Positions 36,301 through 46,918 of a stretch of DNA of 64,000 nt are shown here, piece after piece; positions within the stretch are counted from its first letter, which is position 1, and the number at the start of each line of letters is the position of its first letter. The translations under genes were made by a program, and so were the position numbers. The stretch covers positions 6,207,843-6,271,842 of the forward strand of contig NC_135220.1 of NCBI RefSeq assembly GCF_052324685.1. Direction: 5' to 3'. The DNA is from Brachyhypopomus gauderio (lineage: Eukaryota > Chordata > Actinopteri > Gymnotiformes > Hypopomidae). Below the pieces are notes generated by a model, which was not told the origin of the DNA, made no database searches, and saw only the letters and a program-made list of their open reading frames with translations.

Positions 36301-38450
36301 TCCACCTGAACTACACAATCTAAACTCACTTGAACAACATCTGATTGGGATGAATATTCCATTCATGAGACTTGTGTCTTTACCAAAAGGTGGACAGAAT
36401 GGTGTTCATGGACCTGTTGTGTGTGTTCCATCTAACATTACAGATGTAACTGAAGTGCTACCAAGAACAGAAAATGTTGATTTGATGATTCGCATAAAAC
36501 TAAAGAGGAAATTGACTTACAAGGGGCACTATGAGTACAAATTTGTTAATACAGAAAAAATAAAGGATGCATTATTGTACCTCAAACAACATAATGACTT
36601 TTACAGAGATGTGACATTTAATAATGACTGGGTCAATCCACTAAATAAAACTGAACATGAAACACAAGAGCCTGATGACACATGTACACAGCATGTTGAT
36701 GAGGAGAACAATGATGAGAATAATGAATCTGAAGATGTGGATATAGATGAAACCTTGCACGACAGACAACAGCACGGTATGTTCATGGATACCTGTTTAC
36801 AACCTGTTGATATTGCACAAGAGGTTTTGGATCAGCACTTTGATGGCATAATGTCTGTGGCACCTGCAGAAGGTAATAATCCTGTAAGGCTCTTGAACGA
36901 TCATTCAAATGAGGCAAAGTGTTTTCCAGTTCTATTTCCAAATGGTACGGGTACTTTTCATGACCACAGAAAAGAGAAACTCACACTGAGCAGATACTTG
37001 AACACCAGAATACTCAACGCAGACGGACGTTTTGCAAAGAACTTGGATTACATTTTTTATGGTCAATATTTGTCAGAGTTAAATCAGATTGTGTCAAATG
37101 TGTCTATTGCATTGAGAAAAGGACATGATACACGCAACAAACCTGTGATTACATCAGAAATGTTGACTAACAGAGAAGCCTTGCAGAACATTTTCAATTT
37201 TGATGAAGGGTATAAATTCTTAAGACCTATTCGTGGTACACCCCCTTTCTGGCAAAGTGTTCAAAAAGACCTGTTTGCAATGGTGCGACAACTGGGTATT
37301 CCCACATGGTTTTGCTCATTTTCATCTGCTGATCTGCGTTGGCCAGAATTATTGCAAACTATTCTCAAACAAGAGGGGAGAGAAACTTCTACTGATGATC
37401 TAGACTGGTCAGAAAGATGTGCTCTAATAAAAACTAACCCTGTCACAGCAGCCAGGATGTTTGAACATCGATTCCACTATTTCCTTAAAGATGTGATTAT
37501 GTCTGAAGCACAACCGATTGGCGAAATTGTTGATTACTTTTACAGAGTTGAATTTCAACAGCGTGGCTCACCTCACACTCACTGCTTGTTTTGGGTCAAG
37601 GATGCACCTCAAGTGGACAAAAATGATGATGATGAAGTTGTGTCATTTGTAGATCACTATGTGACATGTGAAATGCCATCGGAGGATGACAAAGAAATGC
37701 ATGACATTGTTTCCAGTGTACAACAACACAGCAAAAGACATTCAAAATCATGCAGAAAAAAGAAAACAACTTGTCGTTTTAATTTTCCACGCCCACCGAG
37801 TAGCAGAACATTTATAACAAGGCGTAAAACTGACAATCCTGAAAAAGATGCTAAAGAGAAAGATGAGAATTATGTGGAATCAGCCAAAGGTAATAACATG
37901 CCTTCAATGGAAAAAGATGTAGCAGAGGCTATCATGAAAAAAGTAAAAGATGCGTTATTGAATACAGATGTTATCTTTGATTCTACTGAGGAGTTATTTG
38001 CTTCGCTTGGTATAAGTCAAGAGATATTTGAAGCTGCTTACATCAGAGTGTCTCGAAAAACTACTTTTGTCCTAAAAAGAAAACCAGGTGACATATGGGT
38101 AAACCAATACAACAGAGATCTTATACGTTGTTGGAATGCAAATATGGACATTCAGTTTGTAGTTGATGCATATTCTTGCATTGTGTATATAATCTCTTAC
38201 ATTTCCAAAGCTGAGAGAGAGATGGGATTGCTTTTGTCACGTACTCAAAAAGAAGCCACAGAACAAGGTAACCTTGACGCTAAACATGCTTTACGGAAAC
38301 TCGGAAGTGTATTTTTACACAATCGTGAAGTTTCAGCTCAGGAAAGTGTGTACCGACTTACTAACATGAAACTGAAAGAAGCCTCTCGCAAAGTGCAATT
38401 TATTCCTACTGGTGATAACGTAGTGAGAATGAGTCTTCCACTTCACGTAA
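33335..38450 (+). CDS. Helentron Rep/helicase protein, N-terminal part (to gap)
   Basis: The ATG at 33335 follows an acceptor-like tttgtattttcag; an ATG six codons earlier (33317) is in frame. Residues below are counted from 33317. About 95-125 hold LPNT repeats. Residues 140-340 resemble a C76-type deubiquitinase (Q151, C164, D295-x-H297). Residues 480-625 are an OTU cysteine protease (GDGNC with C506, 'SHYEVV' with H615). Residues 700-830 contain 18-residue tandem repeats. A CxxC zinc finger begins at C905, followed by a conserved Helitron region ('IPPELHNLNSLEQHLIG'). Acidic sequence comes before Rep at about 1215-1640, with 'RGSPHTHCLFWV' (H1420, H1422) and tyrosines Y1624 and Y1628 in 'VYIISYISK'. 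The frame runs open into the N gap. Confidence 0.88.
35440..35700 (+). repeat. 54-bp coding tandem repeat in the Helentron ORF
   Basis: About five units encode an 18-residue repeat beginning 'NKYATDMEH'. The R/S at the following position alternates between units, suggesting the array grew by duplicating pairs (108 bp). Diverged relatives continue to about 35890 ('NKYSSNEHHRE', 'DAYHTDPEYQ'). Confidence 0.92.
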
Positions 38451-38950
38451 NNNNNNNNNNNNNNNNNNNNNNNNNNNNNNNNNNNNNNNNNNNNNNNNNN
38501 NNNNNNNNNNNNNNNNNNNNNNNNNNNNNNNNNNNNNNNNNNNNNNNNNNNNNNNNNNNNNNNNNNNNNNNNNNNNNNNNNNNNNNNNNNNNNNNNNNNN
38601 NNNNNNNNNNNNNNNNNNNNNNNNNNNNNNNNNNNNNNNNNNNNNNNNNNNNNNNNNNNNNNNNNNNNNNNNNNNNNNNNNNNNNNNNNNNNNNNNNNNN
38701 NNNNNNNNNNNNNNNNNNNNNNNNNNNNNNNNNNNNNNNNNNNNNNNNNNNNNNNNNNNNNNNNNNNNNNNNNNNNNNNNNNNNNNNNNNNNNNNNNNNN
38801 NNNNNNNNNNNNNNNNNNNNNNNNNNNNNNNNNNNNNNNNNNNNNNNNNNNNNNNNNNNNNNNNNNNNNNNNNNNNNNNNNNNNNNNNNNNNNNNNNNNN
38901 NNNNNNNNNNNNNNNNNNNNNNNNNNNNNNNNNNNNNNNNNNNNNNNNNN
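38451..38950. other. Assembly gap, 500 N
   Basis: Exactly 500 Ns interrupt the Helentron ORF between the Rep tyrosine region and the helicase. The round length suggests a placeholder. Joining the upstream frame to the downstream frame requires a true gap length divisible by three, which 500 is not. Confidence 0.98.
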
Positions 38951-38952
38951 TA

Positions 38953-41760
38953 CAAACGCGAGCTGAATATGACAATGATGATAATCAAAACATATGGATG
39001 AACAGCATCACAGACAGATACAGATATAGACCAAAAACGGACGAATTTTCCCAGATGTGTTTAGCCAGTTTTGCATCGGAGTACAGAATATTGTCAAAAT
39101 CTGAAAGTTCAGCTCGTGATGCCATAAAGTTGGAGAAAAGCTTAGGATTCATAAGGAAACGGACACGAACAGATTCTGCTGTTGTGCGATACGCTCGCTT
39201 TTCACCCACAAAACATCCAGAGAAGCATTATCAAAGTATTTTGCAATTGTTTTTGCCTCATTATTTGGATTGTCAACTCAAGCCACCAACTTTCAACACT
39301 TATGAGGATTTTTATAAGACTGGGTTTATCAAATATTCTGATGAAGAAGTCCAATCAGTCAAAACAATAGTAGACTTAAATATGTCATATTTCGAGAAAG
39401 ATGCTGACACAATAGATGAAGCCGAGGAACAGTTAAAAAGAAACGGTGCAGTGGAAGATGCTTGGGCGGAAATCTGTCCAGAGAATGAACGTGAACGTTT
39501 AGAATGTCTTCACAGAAAAGAAAATCCTACTGATGAAACAGAGCAAAATATTTCTGCTGCTGACATACCTGATTTATTACCAGCTGAACCACGCTGTGCT
39601 ATAGGAAAAGAGAAAGGTATGCGAAAAGAGGAAGCAATGTATGTGCTTCGTTCACTAAACGAACAACAGTCTGAAATATTTTACAAAATTCGACATTGGT
39701 GTTTAGAAAAGACACTTGCTAAAAACCCGCAGCCATTTCATGTGTTTATATCTGGTCCAGGTGGTGTTGGAAAATCCATGTTAATCAAAGCAATATACTA
39801 CGAATCATGTCGCATCCTGTCCCGATTGTCAGATAATCCAGATGAGACGCATGTGTTAATAACAGCTCCAACTGGTGTAAGTGCATTTAACATCGACGCT
39901 GCAACAATACACAACTGTTTCTCTATATCACCAGAGGTAACGCTGCCTTATCAACCGCTCGGAGATGAAAAGATAAATTCACTGAGAGCTAAATTGGGAA
40001 ATCTACAAATTGTCATTATTGATGAAATCTCAATGGTTGATCACAAACTCTTATCGTATATTCATGGCAGATTGAGACAAATTAAACAACAAGGAGATTA
40101 TTCTGCTTTTGGAAATGTGTCTATAATTGCAGTTGGAGATTTTTATCAACTTTCTCCTGTGAAAGGAAAGTCTCTATACACTGAGCCTAAAGGTGTAAAT
40201 CTATGGCAGAACCACTTTGCATTGGTTGAGCTGTCACAAATCATGAGACAAAAAAACATGGAGTTTGCTCAGTTACTGAGTCGTTTAAGGAAACACAAAA
40301 GACAAGATAATTTGTCAGAACATGATGTGAATATGTTGAAATTATGTGAAACAGGTGGTGAAGGTGATGAACTGGACAGTACTGCTCTGTATATTTATGC
40401 AACAAATGCTGAAGTGGATGATCACAATGCAAACATGTTGAAGAAGGTATGTGCAGACATTACTATCATTCATGCACAGGACTTTGAAAAGGTTGCAAAA
40501 ACAGGTCGGCTGGAAAAAATGCATGGACATCATGTTCATACTACCCACACGTCTTTACCAGAATCTCTTCACATCGCTGTAAATGCTCATGTTATGCTTC
40601 TTAAAAACATTGATGTAGCAGACGGACTTGTAAACGGTGCATTTGGTACAGTTGCTGAAGTGTGTTTTGATTCTGAAGATGACTTTCCAGCCAAAATATA
40701 TGTCACATTTGAAAATGAAAGAATAGGAAATAAATTAAGAGCAAAACATCCTTGTTTAAAACCAGGATTTGAAAAAGCCACTCCTATTTTCCCTGAAGAA
40801 GAAAGAGTGACAAAAAGTGGTGGAATGCGACGACAGTTTCCCCTGAAATTAGCTTGGGCTTGCACTGTTCACAAAGTACAAGGTCTTACTGTGGAAAAAG
40901 CTGTTGTGTCACTAAAAAAGATATTTGCAGCAGGACAAGCATATGTGGCCTTGAGTCGTGTAACATCTTTGGAAGGGCTTAAGATAAAAGATTTCAAAGA
41001 GAGTGCTATTTATGCAAAAGAAGACATTGAACAGTCATTACATAACATGCCTCTATTTATTGAACCAGTGACAGAGCTGCCACCTCCCTGTGGGTCATAC
41101 AAGATTCTTCTGCACAATGTTGAAGGACTAACATGCCATGTGGAAAACCTGAGACATGATACGAGGTACATGGAAGCTGACATTATCTGTGTGACAGAAA
41201 CTTGGTTACAACCAAATGATTGCAACATTGATATTGAATTATCTGAATTTACATTCTATAGTAAACCCAGATGTTTTTCATATGACACTAGTCAGGTGAT
41301 GTTTGCTGACTTGAAGGATCGACAACATGGTGGTGTTGGTGTGTATTATAAACGACATACTGGTTGTAGTATTGTTGATTTACCATGCATTAACATTGAA
41401 TGCCTGCAGTTCATCCTACCTCAGCTGAATACAACAGTGGCAGTTCTGTACAGACCTCCTTCCTACAATCTGGTAATGTTTCAAAATAACCTGATACACT
41501 TGATTTCTCATATTGACAGGTTCCCAGGAAGAAAAGTGATCATGGGAGATTTCAATGAAAATCTTTTTGTAACAAGTACAGTCAGTAATACTATGCAACT
41601 CCATGGCTTTACTCAGGTTATAAGAGAACCAACAACTGAACATGGCACTTTGATTGATCATGTATATATCAAAGATGTTTCTGCAGAAGATGTCAGTGTT
41701 TCTGTTATGCCAACATATTTCAGTTTTCATGAATGTATTGTACTGAATTGTTTTCATTAA
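38953..41760 (+). CDS. Helentron protein, C-terminal part: Pif1-like helicase and EEP endonuclease
   Basis: The frame is already open at the gap edge ('QTRAEYDNDDNQNIWMNSI'), so the ATG at 38998 is probably internal. Counting from 38998, a Pif1-type helicase carries Walker A 'GPGGVGKS' (K259), 'TAPTGVSAF', Walker B 'IIDEIS' (D342, E343), 'VGDFYQLSPV' and the C-terminal motifs 'WACTVHKVQGLT' and 'YVALSRVTSLEGL'. From about residue 700 an endonuclease/exonuclease/phosphatase domain follows: 'HNVEGL' (N707), 'TETWL' (E734), 'GDFNE' (D851, N853), 'GTLIDHVY' (D887) and 'YFSFHE' (H911). The last motif normally reads S-D-H; here F910 replaces the aspartate. The stop is at 41758-41760. Confidence 0.9.
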   Translation, partial: QTRAEYDNDDNQNIWMNSITDRYRYRPKTDEFSQMCLASFASEYRILSKSESSARDAIKLEKSLGFIRKRTRTDSAVVRYARFSPTKHPEKHYQSILQLFLPHYLDCQLKPPTFNTYEDFYKTGFIKYSDEEVQSVKTIVDLNMSYFEKDADTIDEAEEQLKRNGAVEDAWAEICPENERERLECLHRKENPTDETEQNISAADIPDLLPAEPRCAIGKEKGMRKEEAMYVLRSLNEQQSEIFYKIRHWCLEKTLAKNPQPFHVFISGPGGVGKSMLIKAIYYESCRILSRLSDNPDETHVLITAPTGVSAFNIDAATIHNCFSISPEVTLPYQPLGDEKINSLRAKLGNLQIVIIDEISMVDHKLLSYIHGRLRQIKQQGDYSAFGNVSIIAVGDFYQLSPVKGKSLYTEPKGVNLWQNHFALVELSQIMRQKNMEFAQLLSRLRKHKRQDNLSEHDVNMLKLCETGGEGDELDSTALYIYATNAEVDDHNANMLKKVCADITIIHAQDFEKVAKTGRLEKMHGHHVHTTHTSLPESLHIAVNAHVMLLKNIDVADGLVNGAFGTVAEVCFDSEDDFPAKIYVTFENERIGNKLRAKHPCLKPGFEKATPIFPEEERVTKSGGMRRQFPLKLAWACTVHKVQGLTVEKAVVSLKKIFAAGQAYVALSRVTSLEGLKIKDFKESAIYAKEDIEQSLHNMPLFIEPVTELPPPCGSYKILLHNVEGLTCHVENLRHDTRYMEADIICVTETWLQPNDCNIDIELSEFTFYSKPRCFSYDTSQVMFADLKDRQHGGVGVYYKRHTGCSIVDLPCINIECLQFILPQLNTTVAVLYRPPSYNLVMFQNNLIHLISHIDRFPGRKVIMGDFNENLFVTSTVSNTMQLHGFTQVIREPTTEHGTLIDHVYIKDVSAEDVSVSVMPTYFSFHECIVLNCFH

Positions 41761-42224
41761 TCTTCAATTTCAGGTACTTAACGTTTGCTGACGGTTTGCT
41801 GACACTTTACTGACAATTTGGTGACACTTTGAACTAAAACTTTTGATTAAGTCAGGCACAAATTGAAGCGTCCACGATGTGGGGGGCTGGGGGATACAGG
41901 GGGTAAACTTTCTGGACGGCCTCTTGTGGGAACAGACTAAGGAGCTGAGAGTGCCCTATTAACTGGTTCACAGCATTTTATTTTATTGTATGTATTATTT
42001 ATTTTATTTTTTTATTTTATTATGAAATATAAAGGTATTAATATAAAATACAGGCCAAATGTTTAACAAAGCAAAACAGTTCTCAAATCATCTGTTAAAG
42101 GACTGTTGACAAATATCATACTTCAGGACTGAATCCACAGGTAATACAGTTTCCAAGAAGCAATAAACATGGACATTTAACTTCACATCTAATCCTGCAC
42201 AAACCAAAATTCCTGATTAAAGGC
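41761..42224. other. 3' flank of the Helentron ORF
   Basis: It begins with a stuttering stretch ('gtttgctgac', 'actttactgac', 'aatttggtgac'), then AT-rich sequence. The part at about 42030-42190 is weakly similar to 44650-44810 ('ttcaggact...aatccacag', 'acatggaca'), so both may be fragments of one unnamed repeat. No terminal hairpin of the Helentron was identified. Confidence 0.4.
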
Positions 42225-42720
42225 TGGAGCTATTGGTCAAAGAGTGGTCAGTGCTGCCTACATGTCTGGGAACCTGGTGTCATACAGGAAAGCCAGGAAT
42301 GTCCTTCTAAAGGCCAGGGACAAGTTGCAGTCAACTATCAAGGATGTGACATCAAGCACATATGGAATCACTTGCATGCTATCACAGATTACAGAGATGG
42401 ACAGATTTGGTATCTGCTGCGTTCACCAGGTAAGATGTTCTATTGTAATTTGGAGACAAACATATCTTTATGTAAAGTTAAACTACCATTGTACTGTGAC
42501 AGGTGCACATTAACCATGTCTGTGTCTGATGTGCTCAGATCTTTATGGAGGGTTCCCTTACACAAGGCATGTGGTCTTGATGGCATCAATGGTTCATCAG
42601 TGTGCACTGTAGGACCATGTTACAGTCATCTACCAATGATGTCACATCTAGCACATGTGGATTGGCATACACTCTATCACAGAATTAAAAGGTGGACAGG
42701 TCTGTGATACAAGTGTTGCT
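42225..42720 (+). pseudogene. LINE (L2/CR1/Rex1-like) reverse-transcriptase fragment
   Basis: Translations in shifting frames give 'AYMSGNLVSYRKARNVLLKA', then 'HAITDYRDGQ' (typical 'W...L..ITDYK'), then 'SVSDVLRSLWRVPLHKACGL' with 'DGI', matching the 'DV...L..v...KA.GPDgI' block at the start of many LINE reverse transcriptases. Frames are broken, so this is a dead fragment. Confidence 0.6.
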
Positions 42721-42859
42721 GCAGGTATGCTAAACATATTTCATATTCCTTTAGAGACCAGACAAACACCTTCACTCTAACTGTCACAGCTGCACCTTAA
42801 CTATCTCTCTATTTGATGTGCTCAGATGATTCTTCAGGAGAATTCAGTCACACAAGTCC

Positions 42860-43085
42860 TTCCTACCTGAGGCTCAACTTCCATATTGGAGGGACTGTGA
42901 CTACTAGCTGGGCCGCCCAATGGAGGATGGGTTCCCTTTTGAGTCTTGGTCCTCCCAAGGTTTCTTCCTAATCATGCCAAGGGAGTTTTTCCTTGCCACT
43001 GTCGCCCCTGGCTTGCTCATTAGGGATATGGACCCATGCGCTTGTAAAGCTGCTTGCATACTGCACATAGAGATATATAGATATC
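42860..43085 (+). repeat. Interspersed retroposon-type repeat, second copy
   Basis: It matches 9451-9757 from 'tcctacctgaggctc' through 'aatggaggatgggttccc' to 'tagggatatggacccatgcg', with an internal deletion. It adjoins the LINE fragment, in keeping with a LINE or LINE-mobilised tail. Confidence 0.65.
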
Positions 43086-43315
43086 TACACATATTGTGAT
43101 TACTAACTACAGGTCTGCTTTGAACTCAATAATGACAAAATTTTAATTTACAGTGGACTGTATTATTATCTGATGTTTCTTTTATTTGCTGTGAACCAGT
43201 ACAGGGCACCTCAGCTCCTTAGTGAGGGATTATTACAATAGTTATACTATACATTATCATAAATTTTTTTTTATTATATTTATCTAGAGAAATGATCTCA
43301 AATAAACAGACTGAA

Positions 43316-43808
43316 TGTCACAGTCCTGCCTCCCTCCTGTCGGTCATGTCTTCCGTTTGTCTTTTATTTTGAAATTCCTCATTGTGTCTGACTTCACTCC
43401 CCTGCCTTGTTTTCTGCCCCTCGTTATTGCTTTCTGGTGTGTCTTGTTAAGTACCTTCTTTGGTCAGTGTATTTAAGTCTTGCGTTTAGTCTCTTATGTG
43501 GTCTGTTATTGTAAGTACCACTTGCTTGTATGTTATTTGGTATCTTGGTCTTTTGTGTCTATAATACTAGTCTGTGTGTACTCCTTGTATTTTACATTCT
43601 CTGTTAGATGTACTTTGTGTGGTTTTGCTTGTTGTATTTTCTTTTCTTTAGCCTTGCCCACCCAGTTATTTCTGTTAGTGTTTGGTTCATATGTTAGATG
43701 TTTGATTTATTCTTGGTGTCTGTTCTGTGTGCTGTGTATGTATTCGTTTTGGTATTAAATCATTGGTCAGTCCGCACTTGCATTCAGCCTTCTCTCCTAG
43801 TTGTTATA
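43316..43808 (+). mobile_element. Candidate solo LTR, 493 bp
   Basis: The segment begins TGTCACA, ends TGTTATA (one transition and one transversion from TGTGACA), and is bracketed by an exact 5-bp duplication, ctgaa (43311-43315 and 43809-43813). A 'tattaaat' polyadenylation-like signal lies near 43752. The C/T-rich body resembles fish Gypsy-type LTRs. No internal retroviral genes adjoin it. Confidence 0.6.
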
Positions 43809-44084
43809 CTGAACATGAAAAGTTTTGCATTGTGTTGATTGTCAGTTATAAATAAAATACATTATGTTTATAAAGAGGTTCTCGTGTGTTATTATATTGA
43901 CAGTTTGCACTGGTCTCAAATAGAGCCCAAATATGAAAATGTTTGTCAATATATAATGTTCTGACAATTTTATGCAAATGAAAATCACATACACTTGTTG
44001 TTTTTAGAAAATTGGGATTAGGGTTAGATACAAAGGCCATAGACCAAAGGCCTTAATCACTTTGAGCATGTGAGGTGAAATAAT

Positions 44085-44260
44085 CAGAGGTGGACATTAC
44101 AGGTTCAGAAAGTAAAAGTCTTCAGCAGGATTTTACTGAAGCTTGCTATATTTTCTAATTAGTGCAATGCAGGTAAAATGTGGAATCAACACAATCCAGG
44201 AGGACTGAGCAAAATCCTGCTGGTGACTTTTACTTCCTGAACTTGCAATGCCCACCTCTG
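44085..44260 (+). mobile_element. hAT-type MITE, 176 bp
   Basis: Long inverted ends: 'cagaggtggacattacaggt' on the left matches the inverse of the right end '...gcaatgcccacctctg', and the match extends to 'agtaaaagtc'. Flanks gaaataat and gaaataag form an 8-bp target duplication with one mismatch. No coding capacity. Confidence 0.85.
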
Positions 44261-46918
44261 GAAATAAGCCTCTTGAATGCAGATACTTAGTGCACATAGC
44301 CTGTATAAACAGATCTCCACATATGAGTGATCATGAGAACTTTATGAAAGAGTTTAAAAACTTTGACCTTTAAACAATGCGCTGTATTTTGGAAGGGAAA
44401 AGTCTAAAAACTATATGTGCATTTCAAATTTTGTCTCACAGCTCCATCTACTGGCCAAATAATTTGCAACTTTTGACACTTATTGCATGAAAGAGGTTTG
44501 TATACCTTTGGTAAATATATACAGTGCAGTGTAGTTAGTGTCACATGTCATCAATGATGAATATAAATCTTTAACAAAGCTGTTAGGACAGATTTGCACA
44601 TTTTGACCTTTTGGCCAGCAGTGCCTTTTATTTCATATGATCAGAAAAGCAATAATTTACAATACAGGCAAAACGAACACAAGTACTCATGTTATTCTGT
44701 CCACAGAAGAATTAGGACATCATAAAAGTTCAGGACTAATCCACAGATCAGCAGATCATCCAACAGGAAGTAGACATGGACACTACTGCATATATAGATG
44801 GACCCAATCAAGAAATAACAGGCCATTGAGGCACTAAAGACAAAAATACATTTTATTGGAAAAAAAATTATTCAGATCATAGAACTAAATCGCATACTGA
44901 GATTAGCTTTGTGTGTGTATGAGTGTGTTTGTGTGGTGTTTCATGTGAGCAATAGTTTTCAGTCAGTTCCGGAATTTAGTATTACCATACTGATATTATA
45001 GTGACAAATAAGACATTTTAGTGAATTAAAAGGTTTATTTATGGTCAGGCAGTGCACTTTTATGAGATGTCATTTCAAAGTTAATTATTTCACTGTTCTG
45101 AATCATACAAGCCCCATTACTCGTCTGCATTCTGCATAACAGGATTGCATCACAAGTTTTTATGATTTCTTAGGTTTTTGGGTACTGTAGCGCCCTCGAC
45201 AGGCCAATTTGAGGCACTAAAGGCCCAAAAGGTTCAAAAGAAATTGTATTGGCAAAATGATTTAGATCACAGAACTAAATCGCATGCTGAGATCAGCTTT
45301 GTGTGTCTTTGTGTGGTATTTCATGTGAGCAATAGTTTTAAGTCAGTTCCGGTGTTTGACCACTAGATGGAGCCCAAGTACTATCATACCGATACCTCAT
45401 TAATCTCAGAAATGAAATAGGACATTTTGGTGAATTAAAAGGTTCATTTCTGGTCAGGCAGTGCACTTTTTGTTATGAGATGTAATTGCAATGTTATAGA
45501 TCTCATTGATCTGAATCATACAAGACCAATTACTTGTCTGTATTCTTTATAACAAGATTGCAGCCTGAGTTTTTATGATTTTCTAGGTTTTTGGGTACTG
45601 TAGTGCCCCCGACAGGCCAATTTGAACCAAACTTGGCATACCTCACAGGGACCTCAGGCTATATAAGCAGTTCAAATTGCGAGTTGATCACTTACATGGT
45701 TTATGAGTTATAGCAATAAAGGTCATAAATGGCATGGCCACAATGATATAATGGGAAAATGGACCAATCAGATAAATAAAAATCCAACATTTTTTTAATC
45801 ACTTTTTACCTACAGAGTCTACTGATTATGCTCATAGCAATTTTTCCATAATTGGATCAAATTCCTATGACTAGTTTGTAAATAGCTATTTTCAAACAAC
45901 AGATGAATGTGACAAAAGTATGCATTTTTTAATAGGACTTGTAATTGCAAAGTTGTCAGGTCTACTGCAAGGAATAAAAAGAAACAAGTTGCATGTTCCT
46001 AAGTGAAAATTTGGAGGAGTTATGCATGATTTTCACAAATAGCGCCACCTAGTGGCCAAATGTTTTAAAACTGCACAGCATGACACATAGTCCTGAGATA
46101 TGCACAGTGGTGAGGTTTGATGTTGTTTGGCCAATGGTAAGTCTGTCAAATGGCCAATTAATTCAAATAAAAATTAATTGGCTCATGGCGGCCATGTTTT
46201 TTGAGTGATGATGTCATCATTGTGTGTCTTGATATCACTTGGGCCCCTGATGATGCCTGTAAAGTTTTGGCTTGATGTGACTAATGGTTTCTGAGATACA
46301 GTTTTTCCCATGTTATAGCGCCCCCTATTGGACAATCGAGGCCAGCTTTGACCTATGACCTCGGAGTCATGTGCCCTAACAACTGTTAAAATTTTATGAA
46401 GATCCGTCAAAGCGTTGCTGAGATATGGCTGTTTAAGTAAATTTGGCCACGCCTTGGAGCTATTGATTGACATGTGACAACCAGACTGTATGCAAATCTC
46501 AAAATGTTTTTAAGCAACTTTGATAATGAGATTCTCCTGAATATTTTGACACCAAGGTTGTGGTGATCCGATGAAAAACCAAGGAGTAGTAGGAAAAAGT
46601 AGGTTTTGCATATTATGCAAATTAGCAAAAAATCTAAGTAGGCGGAGCTTAATGGTTCTTGAGGCTTTTTTGTTTGTCTGGAGCCAGGGAATCCACCTGA
46701 AGTGGAATTTTGTTTCTAGGACCTAAGGGGTGGGAGATATGGACCAAAACGCAAAAGGCTGCGCTATAGCGCCACCATCAGGCCAATGTGGGTGTCTGTA
46801 CTTTAGCACGGTCTCGCAAAGAGACTACACCATTCTGCCAAGTTTGGTGTCTCTGGGCCTTACGGTCTAGGCTGCAGTATGCGTTTTATGCGGAGAAAAA
46901 TAATAATAATAATAATAA

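Larger units (their letters stand above)
33335..41760 (+). mobile_element. Autonomous Helentron (Helitron2-type rolling-circle transposon), coding part
   Basis: One long frame encodes the hallmark set of an animal Helentron: HUH-type Rep nuclease with two tyrosines, Pif1-like SF1 helicase and a C-terminal apurinic-type (EEP) endonuclease like that of non-LTR retrotransposons. OTU and zinc-finger regions precede Rep. Such elements replicate by rolling circle using Rep nicking and helicase unwinding. The terminal sequences could not be pinned down, so the range covers only the ORF. Apart from the assembly gap, no stop or frameshift was found, so the copy may be recent. One endonuclease motif residue is altered. 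Confidence 0.9.

Noticed and set aside
43480..43758. 92-codon plus-strand open frame rich in Cys/Phe/Leu
   Set aside because: It lies inside the candidate solo LTR, and its hydrophobic look comes from T/G-rich composition.
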